Shown here piece by piece: positions 1 through 10,505 of a stretch of 64,000 bases of DNA (its first letter is position 1; each line of letters starts with the position of its first letter). The notes beneath the pieces were generated by a model. That model was not told where the DNA came from. It saw only the letters and a program-made list of their open reading frames with translations, and ran no database searches. Position numbers and translations under genes: made by a program. The DNA comes from Rhodoplanes sp963712435 (lineage in GTDB: Bacteria > Pseudomonadota > Alphaproteobacteria > Rhizobiales > Xanthobacteraceae), in contig CAVQIB010000001.1 of NCBI GenBank assembly GCA_963712435.1, positions 496,001-560,000 of the forward strand. The letters are read 5' to 3'.

Positions 1-1791
1 GGCGACGCCGCATTCGCCGGCCAGGGGGTCATCGCCGAGTGCTTCGGTCTGTCGGGGCTGCGCGGACACCGCACCGGCGGTTCGGTGCATTTCATCGTCA
101 ACAACCAGATCGGCTTCACGACCTATCCGCGCTACAGCCGTTCGTCGCCCTATCCGTCCGACGTCGCGAAGATGATCGAGGCGCCGATCTTCCACGCCAA
201 TGGCGACGACCCGGAAGCGGTCGTGTTCGCCGCCAAGGTCGCGACCGAGTTCCGGCAGAAGTTCCAGAAGCCGGTGGTGATCGACATGTTCTGCTATCGC
301 CGCTTCGGCCACAACGAAGGCGACGAGCCGTCCTTCACCCAGCCGTTGATGTACAAGAAGATCCGCTCGCATCCGAGCACGCTCGAAATCTACGCCAAGA
401 AGCTGGTCGAGCAGGATGTCGTGACGGTCGGCGAGGTGGAGAAGATGAAGGCCGACTGGCGCGCCCGGCTCGACGCTGAGCTCGAAGCGAGCCACAGCTA
501 CAAGGCCAACAAGGCCGACTGGCTGGACGGCCGCTGGGCGAAGCTCAAGGCGGCGGAGACGTCCGAAGCGCCGCGGCGCGGCGACACCGGCGTCGCGCTC
601 GACACGCTGCGGCAGATCGGCGAGAAAATCACCACGCTGCCGCCGACCTTCCACGCCCACCGGACCATCCAGCGCTTCCTCGACCAGCGCCGCAAGGCGA
701 TCGAGACCGGCGAAGGGATCGACTGGGCGACCGCCGAAGCGCTCTCCCTCTGCTCCTTGTTGATCGAGGATTACCCGGTCCGCCTGTCGGGCCAGGATGT
801 CGAGCGCGGCACCTTCTCGCAGCGCCATTCGGTGCTGATCGACCAGGAGAGCGAAAGCCGCCATACGCCGTTCAACTATGTCTGGCCCGGCCAGGCGCGC
901 TACGAGGTGATCAATTCGATGCTCTCGGAGGAGGCCGTACTCGGATTCGAGTACGGCTATTCGCTCGCCGACCCCGATGCGCTGGTGCTGTGGGAGGCCC
1001 AGTTCGGCGACTTCGCCAACGGCGCCCAGGTCGTGATCGACCAGTTCGTATCGTCGGGCGAGCGCAAATGGCTGCGCATGTCGGGCCTCGTGCTGCTCCT
1101 GCCGCATGGCTATGAGGGGCAGGGCCCGGAGCATTCCTCCGCGCGGCTCGAGCGTTTCCTGCAGATGTGCGCCGAGGACAACATGCAGGTCGCGAACTGC
1201 ACGACGCCGGCGAACCTCTTCCACATCCTGCGGCGGCAGTTGAAGCGCAATTTCCGCAAGCCGCTCATCCTGATGACGCCGAAGAGCCTGTTGCGGCACA
1301 AGCGGGCGGTGTCGCCGCTCGCCGAGATGGGCCCGAACACCGCGTTCCATCGCTTGCTGCCCGACGACGCGGCGGCGGGCGGAGTCGAGCGGACCAGGCT
1401 GGTCGAGGCTCAGAAAATCCGGCGCGTCGTGCTGTGCTCGGGCAAGGTCTATTACGATCTCTACGAGGAGCGCGAGAAGCGCGGCATCGACGACATCTAT
1501 CTCCTGCGGGTCGAACAGCTCTATCCGTTTCCCACCAAGGAGCTGCTCACCCGCCTGATCCCGTTCAAGTCGGCCGAACTCATCTGGTGCCAGGAAGAGC
1601 CGCGCAATATGGGCGCCTGGCTGTTCATCGAGCCCTATCTCGAATGGATTCTGAACCAGATCGGGGCCGACCATCGGCGTCCCCGCTATGTCGGCCGCCC
1701 GCCCGCAGCCTCGCCGGCAGCCGGGCTGATGTCGAAGCACCTCGCCCAGCTCAAGGCTTTCCTCGACGACGCGCTCGGCGGATCGCAATGA
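1..1791 (+). CDS. sucA: 2-oxoglutarate dehydrogenase E1, C-terminal part
   Basis: This is the thiamine-diphosphate E1 component of the 2-oxoglutarate dehydrogenase complex of the TCA cycle, which decarboxylates 2-oxoglutarate and passes the succinyl group to the lipoyl arm of SucB. The frame is open from base 1, so the N-terminal part lies outside the window and about 596 residues remain. Visible family signatures are HFIVNNQIGFTT near the start, GQDVERGTFSQRH in the pyrimidine-binding domain, EAQFGDFANGAQ, and RVEQLYPFP near the C-terminus. sucB follows after 18 bases on the same strand, the usual suc operon order. No frameshift is seen in this part. Confidence 0.97.
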   Translation, partial: GDAAFAGQGVIAECFGLSGLRGHRTGGSVHFIVNNQIGFTTYPRYSRSSPYPSDVAKMIEAPIFHANGDDPEAVVFAAKVATEFRQKFQKPVVIDMFCYRRFGHNEGDEPSFTQPLMYKKIRSHPSTLEIYAKKLVEQDVVTVGEVEKMKADWRARLDAELEASHSYKANKADWLDGRWAKLKAAETSEAPRRGDTGVALDTLRQIGEKITTLPPTFHAHRTIQRFLDQRRKAIETGEGIDWATAEALSLCSLLIEDYPVRLSGQDVERGTFSQRHSVLIDQESESRHTPFNYVWPGQARYEVINSMLSEEAVLGFEYGYSLADPDALVLWEAQFGDFANGAQVVIDQFVSSGERKWLRMSGLVLLLPHGYEGQGPEHSSARLERFLQMCAEDNMQVANCTTPANLFHILRRQLKRNFRKPLILMTPKSLLRHKRAVSPLAEMGPNTAFHRLLPDDAAAGGVERTRLVEAQKIRRVVLCSGKVYYDLYEEREKRGIDDIYLLRVEQLYPFPTKELLTRLIPFKSAELIWCQEEPRNMGAWLFIEPYLEWILNQIGADHRRPRYVGRPPAASPAAGLMSKHLAQLKAFLDDALGGSQ

Positions 1792-1809
1792 CGGTTTCGG
1801 ATAACGATC

Positions 1810-3120
<1,311 letters not shown>

Positions 3121-3162
3121 CGGCGGCGGGCGTGCCCCGGTGAAGCCGGCGGCGCGGCTGCC

Positions 3163-3942
3163 TCACTCTTCCATTCCGACCGCGTCGGGCGTCTGCCAGG
3201 CGAGCCGCTGGCCGCCATCGACCGCGATGGTGACCCCGGTCACGCTGCGCGCCTGCGCGAGATAGAGCACGGCGTCCGCGATCTCCTCCGGCGACGGACC
3301 GCGGCCGAGCGGCACGGCCTGCGCCTGGCGGGCGAAGGACGCCGCGTCCTGGCGCGGACTCGGCAGCGTCGGGCCGGGCGCGACGGCATTGACCCGCAGG
3401 CGCGGCGCGAGCGCCTGCGCAAGCGTCGTGGTCGCCGTGTGCAGCGCGCTCTTGGTGAGCCCGTAGGTCAGAAAATGCGGGGTCGGCTTGTAGACGCGCT
3501 GGTCGAGCAGGTTGACGACCGACGCGTCGGCGCCGTCGGGGGCCTGCGCCGCGAAGGCCTGGACGAGAAACAGGGGCGCCCGAAGATTGACCGCGAATTG
3601 GCGGTCGAAGCCGTCGCCGTCGAGCCTGCCCATTTCGTCGGGCTCGAACAGGGCGGCATTGTTGACGAGCAGCGTCAGCGGCCCGGTCGCGGCCGCGGCC
3701 GCCGACACCAGCCCGAGAACCGCGTGATGGTCGGCGAGGTCGGCGAGAACCGCGTGCGCCCGCCCTCCGGCGGCGGCGATCTCGGCGCACAGCGCGTCGG
3801 CTTCCGCCTGCGAGACGCGGGCGTGGATCGCCACCGCATAGCCCGCCCGGGCGAGCGCCAGCGCGATCGCACGGCCGATGCGCTGCGCGCCCCCGGTGAC
3901 GAGCGCGGCGCGCGGCTGCGGCGTGGACGCCGGTTCCTGCAT
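3163..3942 (-). CDS. SDR family oxidoreductase
   Basis: A 259-residue short-chain dehydrogenase/reductase. The Rossmann motif is seen as TGGAQRIGRAIA near residue 16, NNAA (about residue 93) marks the structural Asn motif, and the catalytic Tyr/Lys pair is YGLTK. The GGAQRIG start and the NNAALFEPDE stretch resemble pteridine/dihydropteridine reductase-like SDRs (FolM/PTR1 group). The substrate is not determined from sequence. The gene is convergent with sucB, whose stop is 42 bases away. In related genomes an SDR is often found near suc genes, but any metabolic link is inference. Confidence 0.85.
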   Translation of the reverse strand: MQEPASTPQPRAALVTGGAQRIGRAIALALARAGYAVAIHARVSQAEADALCAEIAAAGGRAHAVLADLADHHAVLGLVSAAAAATGPLTLLVNNAALFEPDEMGRLDGDGFDRQFAVNLRAPLFLVQAFAAQAPDGADASVVNLLDQRVYKPTPHFLTYGLTKSALHTATTTLAQALAPRLRVNAVAPGPTLPSPRQDAASFARQAQAVPLGRGPSPEEIADAVLYLAQARSVTGVTIAVDGGQRLAWQTPDAVGMEE

Positions 3943-4236
3943 GGTTCATCTCCGGTTTGCCCCGAGGAGCCTCTTCGACGCCCCCGGCCGCCACGGCCAA
4001 GTTCAACTAAAAATTGAGTTACGAGCAAATCACCGCCGTTAACCGGGGCTTATCCTTAAGCGCTGCCTGCCGCCGGTGGATAAGGAAAAGTTCACCTCGA
4101 TCGCCGATAATCGGCAATACGAAATTAGCCATTTTCCGCCTTTACGTGGACTTCGCGTCATCGGTTCGCGTGCGCCAAGGCGGAAAGGGCGGAGTTCTTC
4201 GAACTCGATAACTCGTGTGGGACAGGGGCGGGGACG

Positions 4237-4859
4237 ATGAAGAGGACGATACTGCTGGCGGCGACCATCGCTGCATTGGCCGCAGGCACGACCCGCGCCG
4301 CCGATATTTATGGCGGAGCGCCCTATGCGGCGACGCCTGCCGCTTACATCGCCCAGAACAACTGGACCGGTCCTTATATCGGGGCGAATATCGGCTATCA
4401 GATTGGGAAAACGTCGCTATTCAGCTTGGAGCCGAGCGGCTTGGCGGGTGGCGTGCAGGGCGGCTACAATTGGCAGTTCGGCCAGATCGTGGTCGGCGGC
4501 GAAGCCGATTTCCAGGTCTCCGGCGCGGAGGAGACGTTCGCCGCCTACAAGTTCTCCAATCCCTGGTTCGGCACCGCGCGGGCGCGCCTGGGATTTGCGG
4601 TCAACAACATTCTCGCCTACGCGACGGCCGGCTTGGCCTACGGGAAAGGCCAGCTGGACTATCTCGGATTTACCGAGGAGAACACGCATGGCGGCTGGGC
4701 CGCCGGCGTCGGGACTCGAAGTCGGTCTCACCCGGAATCTGAGCGCGCGGGCGGAGTACCTGTTTGTCGATCTCTCCGCGACGAACTACGTCTTCACCAA
4801 TATGAACACCGGCATCGAGTTCGAGCATCGTGCGCTTCGGCCTGAACTACCGGTTCTAG
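4237..4859 (+). CDS. outer-membrane beta-barrel protein (Omp25/31-like), two frameshifts
   Basis: The product starts with a signal peptide (MKRTILLAATIAALAAGTTRA). Next comes the WTGPYIGANIGY motif of the eight-stranded Omp25/31-like porin-family barrels common in Rhizobiales, with repeated aromatic/Gly strands. Reading +1 near 4714 restores LEVGLTRNLSARAEYLF, and a second +1 near 4825 gives a C-terminus ending in FGLNYRF with the stop at 4857-4859. A terminal Phe is the recognition signal for outer-membrane insertion, so the intact gene is about 205 residues. Either two sequence errors or a recent pseudogene explains the breaks. The neighbours give no functional hint. Confidence 0.8.
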
Positions 4860-5204
4860 CCCAAAACCAAGTTTGATTTTTATCCGCTCATTCCTGCGCA
4901 ATCGGGAATCTGGCTTGCTTAGAGCAGGATGAATTGACGTTAAATCGACCGATCTCCCGCCGTCGTCGCCCGCGCAAGCGGGCGATCCAGTAAACACAAA
5001 CGCGCTCCATGCTTACTGGATGCCCCGCTCGCTTCCGCGGGGCATGACCACTGAGGGTGGACGATTCAAGCCGAAAACATCACGCTTTAGCCGCTTCCGC
5101 GCAGCGGGCTTGACCGGATCGTTTATTCGCTGAATGAAGACGGCCCGCGCGCTGCGCCGAGCGCCGCGCCGCTGTGACCGCTCAAGTCAAGACCAGGCAC
5201 ATCC
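4860..5204. other. gene-free stretch before leuB
   Basis: Between the porin-like gene and leuB, 345 bases hold no credible ORF. The stretch contains copy A of a structured repeat (4927-5040). The remaining 160 bases presumably carry the leuB promoter; no clear sigma-70 boxes were recognised. Confidence 0.6.
4927..5040. repeat. dispersed structured intergenic repeat, copy A
   Basis: The sequence matches 47568-47676 along most of its length: GGATGAATTGACG at the left edge, then ATCGACCGATCTCC, the shared GCCGTCGTCGCCCGC, and CGCGCTCCATGCTTACTGG. It contains a hairpin GCCCGC-GCAA-GCGGGC and a longer inverted repeat ATCCAGTAA (4985-4993) / TTACTGGAT (5013-5021). Similar small palindromic elements are abundant in Bradyrhizobium-type genomes. 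Whether it acts in RNA or DNA is unknown. Confidence 0.85.
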
Positions 5205-6317
5205 ATGTCCCCGCACAAGCTCCTGCTCCTTCCCGGCGACGGCATCGGCCCCGAAGTGATGGCCGAAGTGAAGCGGCTGATCGCCTGGATGAACAAGCGC
5301 GGGCTCGGGCCGTTCGAGACGGAGGACGGGCTGGTCGGCGGCTCGTCCTACGACGCGCACCGGGTCGCCGTGACCGAACAGACGATGGCGCAGGCGCACG
5401 CGGCCGACGCGGTGCTGTTCGGCGCGGTCGGCGGGCCAAAATGGGACGGCGTGCCCTATGAGGTGCGGCCGGAGGCGGCGCTGCTGCGGCTGCGCAAGGA
5501 TCTCGGCCTGTTCGCCAATCTGCGCCCGGCGATCTGCTACCCGGCGCTCGCCGACGCCTCCAGCCTCAAGCGCGAGCTGGTCGACGGGCTCGACATCATG
5601 ATCGTGCGCGAACTGACCGGCGGCGTCTATTTCGGCGAGCCGAAGACGATCGTCGATCTCGGCGGCGGCCAGAAGCGCGCGGTCGACACCCAGGTCTACG
5701 ACACCTACGAGATCGAGCGCATCGCCCGCGTCGCCTTCGAGCTCGCGCGCAAGCGGCGCAACAAGGTCACCTCGATGGAGAAGCGCAACGTGATGCGCAC
5801 CGGCGTGCTGTGGCACGAGGTGGTCACCGCGGTGCATGCGCGCGAGTTTCCCGACGTGACGCTCGATCACCAGCTCGCGGACGCCGGCGCGATGCAGCTC
5901 GTGCGACGGCCGAAGCAGTTCGACGTGATCGTCACCGACAATCTGTTCGGCGACATGCTGTCCGACGTCGCGGCGATCCTGACCGGCTCGCTCGGCATGC
6001 TGCCGTCCGCGTCGCTCGGCGAGGTGGACGCCAAGACCGGCAAGCGCAAGGCGCTGTACGAGCCGGTGCACGGGTCGGCGCCCGATATCGCAGGCCGAGG
6101 GCTCGCCAACCCGATCGCCATGCTGGCCTCGTTCGGCATGGCGCTACGCTACTCGTTCGGCATGGGACGCGAGGCGGACCTGCTCGATCAGGCGATCGCG
6201 GCCGCGCTCGACAAGGGTCTGCGCACCGCCGACATCGCCGCGGCGGGCGAAAAGCCCGTCGGCACGGCCGAGATGGGCGACGCCGTGATCAGGGAGCTTG
6301 CGCAGCTCGCCGGGTGA
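5205..6317 (+). CDS. leuB: 3-isopropylmalate dehydrogenase
   Basis: NAD-dependent oxidative decarboxylation of 3-isopropylmalate in leucine biosynthesis, cytoplasmic. The 370-residue length is typical. Family signatures are LPGDGIGPEVMAE at the N-terminus, FGAVGGPKWD, RELTGGVYFGEPK, the metal-binding DHQLADAGAMQL and DNLFGDMLSD, and EPVHGSAPDIAG. The ATG at 5205 gives the canonical start. The gene stands alone here; leuC and leuD are not nearby. It is intact, with codon use like its neighbours. Confidence 0.97.
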   Translation: MSPHKLLLLPGDGIGPEVMAEVKRLIAWMNKRGLGPFETEDGLVGGSSYDAHRVAVTEQTMAQAHAADAVLFGAVGGPKWDGVPYEVRPEAALLRLRKDLGLFANLRPAICYPALADASSLKRELVDGLDIMIVRELTGGVYFGEPKTIVDLGGGQKRAVDTQVYDTYEIERIARVAFELARKRRNKVTSMEKRNVMRTGVLWHEVVTAVHAREFPDVTLDHQLADAGAMQLVRRPKQFDVIVTDNLFGDMLSDVAAILTGSLGMLPSASLGEVDAKTGKRKALYEPVHGSAPDIAGRGLANPIAMLASFGMALRYSFGMGREADLLDQAIAAALDKGLRTADIAAAGEKPVGTAEMGDAVIRELAQLAG

Positions 6318-6354
6318 CGCGGCCGGTCCGGGGCGCCGAGCGATGCGTCGCCGT

Positions 6355-6699
6355 TTATGGACCGCGCGTCCAGCCGGGCACGTCGTAGAGGCCCGGAAGC
6401 GGCATGCGCGACCACGATCCCGGCGCGACGCTGTAATCGAAGAAGGGCGGGAACACCGTGTAGGACGGCGACATCGCGTAGTCGTGGTAATGCTGCGCGA
6501 ACGGCTTCGTCTCGCTGCCGGGATCGAGGAACGACCGCCGCCGCACGACGAGGCGCGTCGGCGCCCGCCCGTAATAGATGTAGCGGGGCGGCTGGTTGGC
6601 GGCCGTGCGTCGCTGCGGCGCGGCCTCGGCCGGCGCCTGCAGGAAAGCAAGCGCGAGAGCCGCGCCGGCGAGCAATGCGGCAGACGTGATCGAGCGCAT
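6355..6699 (-). CDS. small secreted hypothetical protein
   Basis: The ATG at 6699 gives a 114-residue product starting with a clear signal peptide (MRSITSAALLAGAALALAF..., cleavage likely after AEA). The mature part of about 90 residues is rich in Tyr, Pro and Phe (PPRYIYYGRAP, TVFPPFFDY, PGLYDVPGW). It has no motif I can assign. Proteins of this look are common in Bradyrhizobium-like genomes as exported hypotheticals. The 3' end lies 37 bases from the leuB stop, convergent. An upstream in-frame start at 6726 would only lengthen the n-region. The function is unknown. Confidence 0.6.
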   Translation of the reverse strand: MRSITSAALLAGAALALAFLQAPAEAAPQRRTAANQPPRYIYYGRAPTRLVVRRRSFLDPGSETKPFAQHYHDYAMSPSYTVFPPFFDYSVAPGSWSRMPLPGLYDVPGWTRGP

Positions 6700-6940
6700 C
6701 CGGGTCCTCACAGGTCGTCGGGCCAAGCCGATATCTTACGTTTGCCCAGCGTTCGCCACAAGGAAAGCCGCGCATCGGCGGCCTTTCTCGCGGAGGTGTT
6801 GCGCGCAGTCAACACCGGCGGCGATCCTTGGTTGCTCTGTTGGAAATCGCTGACCCTGAATATATCCAGTCAAGCCGCAAAACCGGAAATCATAATCGGA
6901 CGACCGCGGGGTGAGGAGGCGATGACCAAGGAGCTCGACA

Positions 6941-8284
6941 ATGACGAGGCGGATGGAGCGTTCCCTTCATGAGCTTTACGAGGACGACCCGGAGCGCGCG
7001 GATGCGCAGGCGTTCGGCCGCAGACTGGCGTTCGACCGCCGCGGTTTCCTCGGCGGAGCGGGCTTGACCGCCATGGGCGGAGCGCTGGGCGGCGCGATCG
7101 CCTTTTCCGGCAACATGCCGGGCGGGCTGATCCCGGCGGCTTTCGCGCAGGCGTCGCCTGCCCCGGCTCCGGTGAAGGCGCCCCAGCCGCTCGATTTTCC
7201 CGGCAAGAGCGACCAGCTCGTGGTGCTGGGCGATCGCCCGCTGGTCGCCGAGACGCCGGAACACCTCCTCGATGACGACACGACGCCCATCGACAAATTC
7301 TTCATCCGCAACAACGGACAAATCCCGGAACCGGCACAGGACCCGGAGCGGTGGAAACTGGTCGTGGACGGCGAGGTCAACAACAAGCTCGAGCTGACTC
7401 TCGGCGAACTGAAAGCGAAGTACCGGCCGGTGACCCTGCGCATGGTGCTGGAATGCGGCGGCAATGGCCGCGCGTTCTTTACCCCGCCGGCGCGCGGCAA
7501 TCAGTGGACCAATGGGGGCGTAGGCTGCGCCGAATGGACGGGCGTGCGCGTCGCCGATGTGCTGAAGACGGCGGGGGTGAAGCCTTCGGCGGTGTTCAGC
7601 GGCAATTACGGGGCCGACCCGCATCTGTCCGGCGATGCGAGCCGGCAGGCGCTCTCGCGCGGGGTGCCGATCAAGAAGCTCATGGACGAAAGCAACCTGC
7701 TCGTCTGGGCGATGGACGGCCAGCCGCTGCCGAACATCCACGGCGGACCGCTGCGGCTGCTGATCCCCGGCTGGCCGGGCTCGGTCTCCGAGAAATGGCT
7801 CACCCGCATCTGGATCCGCGACAAGGTGCATGACGGCGCCGGCATGGGCGGCACCTCCTATCGCGTGGCGATCAAGCCGATGATCCCCGGCGACAAGCCC
7901 GACGAGGCGAATTTCCGCGATCTCGAATCGATGCCGGTCCGCTCGATCATCACCAATCCCGCGAACGGGACAAAGCTCCCGGCGGGCACGCGCGAGCTCC
8001 GACTGCGGGGGGCGTCATGGGCGGGCGACAAGACCGTCAAACAGGTCGACGTCTCGATCGACTACGGCGCCTCGTGGCAGCGCGCCAGGCTCGACGCGCC
8101 GAAAAACAAGTACGATTGGCAACGCTGGACCGCGACCCTGAAGCTTCCGAGCGACGGCTATTTCGAGGTGTGGTCCCGCGCCACCAATTCCGATGGCGCC
8201 ATGCAGCCGCACACGGCGGGGAACTGGAACCCGCAGGGCTATGGCGCCAATCCGATCAACCGGATCGCCGTGCTGGTCGGATGA
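6941..8284 (+). CDS. molybdopterin-dependent sulfite oxidase, SorA-like
   Basis: A 447-residue periplasmic molybdoenzyme of the sulfite oxidase family. The N-terminus carries a twin-arginine signal (DRRGFLGGAG near residue 28) ending around AAFAQA. The Moco domain shows RMVLECGGNGR, which contains the molybdenum-ligand Cys, and GGVGCAEWTGV. The C-terminal third is the dimerisation domain. SD-like AAGGAG lies about 7 bases before the ATG. The gene overlaps the following cytochrome c gene by an ATGA junction, the sorA-sorB arrangement in which electrons from sulfite pass to the cytochrome. A specificity other than sulfite cannot be excluded. Confidence 0.85.
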   Translation: MTRRMERSLHELYEDDPERADAQAFGRRLAFDRRGFLGGAGLTAMGGALGGAIAFSGNMPGGLIPAAFAQASPAPAPVKAPQPLDFPGKSDQLVVLGDRPLVAETPEHLLDDDTTPIDKFFIRNNGQIPEPAQDPERWKLVVDGEVNNKLELTLGELKAKYRPVTLRMVLECGGNGRAFFTPPARGNQWTNGGVGCAEWTGVRVADVLKTAGVKPSAVFSGNYGADPHLSGDASRQALSRGVPIKKLMDESNLLVWAMDGQPLPNIHGGPLRLLIPGWPGSVSEKWLTRIWIRDKVHDGAGMGGTSYRVAIKPMIPGDKPDEANFRDLESMPVRSIITNPANGTKLPAGTRELRLRGASWAGDKTVKQVDVSIDYGASWQRARLDAPKNKYDWQRWTATLKLPSDGYFEVWSRATNSDGAMQPHTAGNWNPQGYGANPINRIAVLVG

Positions 8285-8698
8285 GCAGAAACTCGCGCCC
8301 GTCGCCGCCGGAACCGAGGACGCGCAGCCGCCGGGCGGCGACGCCTGCTCGGCGCAGGCGTCTTGCTGGCCGGATTGGCATTCGCATCCATCCCGGCGCA
8401 CGCACAAACCTCAGGCCATGCGCCGAGCGAGGAGGCTCCGCAGCATTACCCCGCCGGTCCCGGTCGCAACGAGACCTTCTACGCCTGCACCCCTTGCCAC
8501 AATTTCAAGCTGGTGGCGGCGCAGGGCATGAGCCGGCGTCAGTGGGCGGATACGCTCGCCTGGATGACGCAACGCCACGGAATGCCGCCGCTCGAAGGAG
8601 AGGAGCGCGAACGGGTCCTGAGCTATCTCGAAGCCACGTTTCCGCCGCAGGCGCCGCAAGGCCGGGGCGCGTGGCGGAACCCGTTCGCCCCGCGGTAA
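8281..8698 (+). CDS. monohaem cytochrome c, SorB-like partner, frameshifted
   Basis: The ATG at 8281 overlaps the SorA-like stop (ATGA). After about 15 codons a +1 shift near 8325-8340 restores a signal peptide RRLLGAGVLLAGLAFA...AHA followed by a mature domain. The mature part has one haem c site, CTPCH, and an MTQRHGMPP segment where the Met ligand is expected. The intact precursor is about 138 residues. It is the probable electron acceptor of the sulfite oxidase in the periplasm. Without the shift, translation would have to start at the TTG at 8363 inside the signal peptide, which is less likely. The break is probably a sequence error. Confidence 0.75.
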
Positions 8699-8832
8699 GT
8701 CTTGCTTGCAGGCGCGGCGGCGTCCGTCTTGCGGAAGCGCCGCGCTGGGCCGCCGTTGAACCGCGGCCTTCCTTATCATAAAAGCAGGCCCTCCGACGGC
8801 GTTGCGGCCGGAGGACATGCGGAGGATCGATC

Positions 8833-9867
8833 ATGGGCTACAAGGTCGCGGTCGTCGGCGCCACCGGCAATGTGGGCCGCGCCATGCTTGAGATTCTCGA
8901 CGAGCGGCAGTTCCCCGCCGACGAGGTGGTCGCTCTCGCCTCGCGCCGAAGCATCGGGGTCGAGGTGTCCTATGGCGATGCGATCCTCAAGGCGAAAGCG
9001 CTCGACCATTACGATTTCTCCGATGTCGACATCTGCCTGATGTCGGCCGGCTCCGCCGTGTCGAAAGACTGGTCGCCGAAGATCGCCGCGGCTGGCGCGG
9101 TCGTGATCGATAACTCGTCATGCTGGCGTTACGACGCCGAGGTGCCGCTGATCGTCCCCGAGGTGAATGCGGACGCCATCGCGGACTTCCGCAAGAAGGG
9201 CATCATCGCCAATCCGAACTGCTCGACCGCGCAGCTCGTGGTGGCGCTGAAGCCGCTGCATGACCGCGCCAAGATCCGGCGCGTCGTCGTTTCGACCTAT
9301 CAGTCGGTCTCCGGCGCGGGCAAGGAGGGGATGGACGAGCTGTTCGCGCAAACCAAGGCGATCTACACGGCGAGCGATATCGAAACGAAGAAATTTCCCA
9401 AGCGGATCGCGTTCAACCTGATCCCGCAAATCGATGTGTTCATGGAGGACGGGTACACCAAGGAAGAGTGGAAGATGATGGTCGAGACGAAGAAAATTCT
9501 CGACCCGAAGATCAAGCTCACCGCGACCTGCGTGCGGGTGCCGGTGTTCATCGGCCATTCCGAGGCGGTCAATATCGAGTTCGAGGAGCCCCTCTCCGCC
9601 GACCAGGCGCGCGACATATTGCGCAACGCGCCGGGCTGCCTGGTGATCGACAAGCACGAGCCGGGCGGCTACGTCACCCCCTACGAATGCGCGGGAGAGG
9701 ATGCGACCTATATCAGCCGCATCCGCGAGGACGCGACGGTCGAGAACGGGCTCGTTCTGTGGTGCGTGTCCGACAATCTGCGCAAGGGCGCGGCACTGAA
9801 CGCCATTCAGATCGCCGAATGCCTGATCAATCGCAAGCTGATCCAGGCGAAGAAACGGGCGGCCTGA
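8833..9867 (+). CDS. asd: aspartate-semialdehyde dehydrogenase
   Basis: NADPH-dependent reduction of aspartyl-4-phosphate to aspartate semialdehyde, the branch point to lysine/diaminopimelate, threonine and methionine. The 344-residue length is typical. The N-terminal nucleotide-binding motif is VVGATGNVGRAML, and the catalytic Cys sits in IANPNCSTAQ (C130). AGGATCG precedes the ATG at 8833. A possible weak promoter TTGAAC (8756) with TAAAAG downstream is present but not convincing. A perfect intrinsic terminator follows the gene. Confidence 0.97.
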   Translation: MGYKVAVVGATGNVGRAMLEILDERQFPADEVVALASRRSIGVEVSYGDAILKAKALDHYDFSDVDICLMSAGSAVSKDWSPKIAAAGAVVIDNSSCWRYDAEVPLIVPEVNADAIADFRKKGIIANPNCSTAQLVVALKPLHDRAKIRRVVVSTYQSVSGAGKEGMDELFAQTKAIYTASDIETKKFPKRIAFNLIPQIDVFMEDGYTKEEWKMMVETKKILDPKIKLTATCVRVPVFIGHSEAVNIEFEEPLSADQARDILRNAPGCLVIDKHEPGGYVTPYECAGEDATYISRIREDATVENGLVLWCVSDNLRKGAALNAIQIAECLINRKLIQAKKRAA

Positions 9868-9950
9868 TTGTCGAAGGAGCGCTGAGGCGTTGCGCCGCAC
9901 GGCGCGCACTGCTCCGGAGCGGAGCGCTCGCGTCATAAATCGCACGAAGA

Positions 9951-9983
9951 AAGGCCCGGCCTCCGAAGAGACCGGGCCTTCTT
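9951..9983 (+). terminator. intrinsic terminator of asd
   Basis: Perfect 9-bp stem AAGGCCCGG (9951-9959) / CCGGGCCTT (9972-9980) with a 12-base loop and a short U-rich tail (CTT). It is placed 84 bases after the asd stop. Confidence 0.85.
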
Positions 9984-10505
9984 ACCGAAGCGTCTCTGTG
10001 CAGGTCGCTTCAGTACTTGGCGATGACTATGGCTGGTGGAGCGAGCCTTCGCCCATCCGTTCGCCCGTGCCGGCGCGCCGGCCAGGACGCGTCTCCGAGG
10101 ACGCCACAGTCGATCTCAAAACTCTGACGCGATAAACTGGTCGATAATTAAATCAGGAAAATGGGCCGGCGAAAACATGGACGGGGCGCGTCGGCGGGAC
10201 GTCGGACGCTTTGCCGATCTCTTGTGTCGTTTGCGCAACGTTCGGACGTGGCGGCGTTCGTGCCGATGCCGCGGCGGCTGCCCTGCTCTGCTCCGCGTTC
10301 GTGTCCCGGGCGCAGCGCAGCACGACATGCGCGCTGCACAACCGGGACCCAATCGTCGCCCGTTTGCAGTGGGTCCCGCATCTGCGGCCCACCGCTTCGC
10401 CGCTGCGCCGCGTGCGGGACGCGCGCGCCGTGAGAGTCACAGCAAGTCGTCTGCTTGTCGGCAAGGATCGCCCGATTCGAAACGATCGAACGCAGCCCGA
10501 ACCGA
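9984..10505. other. gene-free stretch with palindromes
   Basis: No credible gene between asd and the caspase-like gene. The part around 10303-10378 contains nested inverted repeats (separate entry). Nothing else was recognised. Confidence 0.6.
10303..10378. repeat. nested palindromic (REP-like) element
   Basis: Inverted repeat GTCCCGG (10303-10309) / CCGGGAC (10342-10348) with an inner pair GCAGCGC / GCGCTGC. A second pair GGGACCCA (10344-10351) / TGGGTCCC (10370-10377) overlaps its right arm, so two mutually exclusive hairpins are possible. Elements with CCCGGG-type arms and GCGC-rich stems are frequent intergenic repeats in Bradyrhizobium-like genomes. No second full copy was seen in this window. 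Confidence 0.6.
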
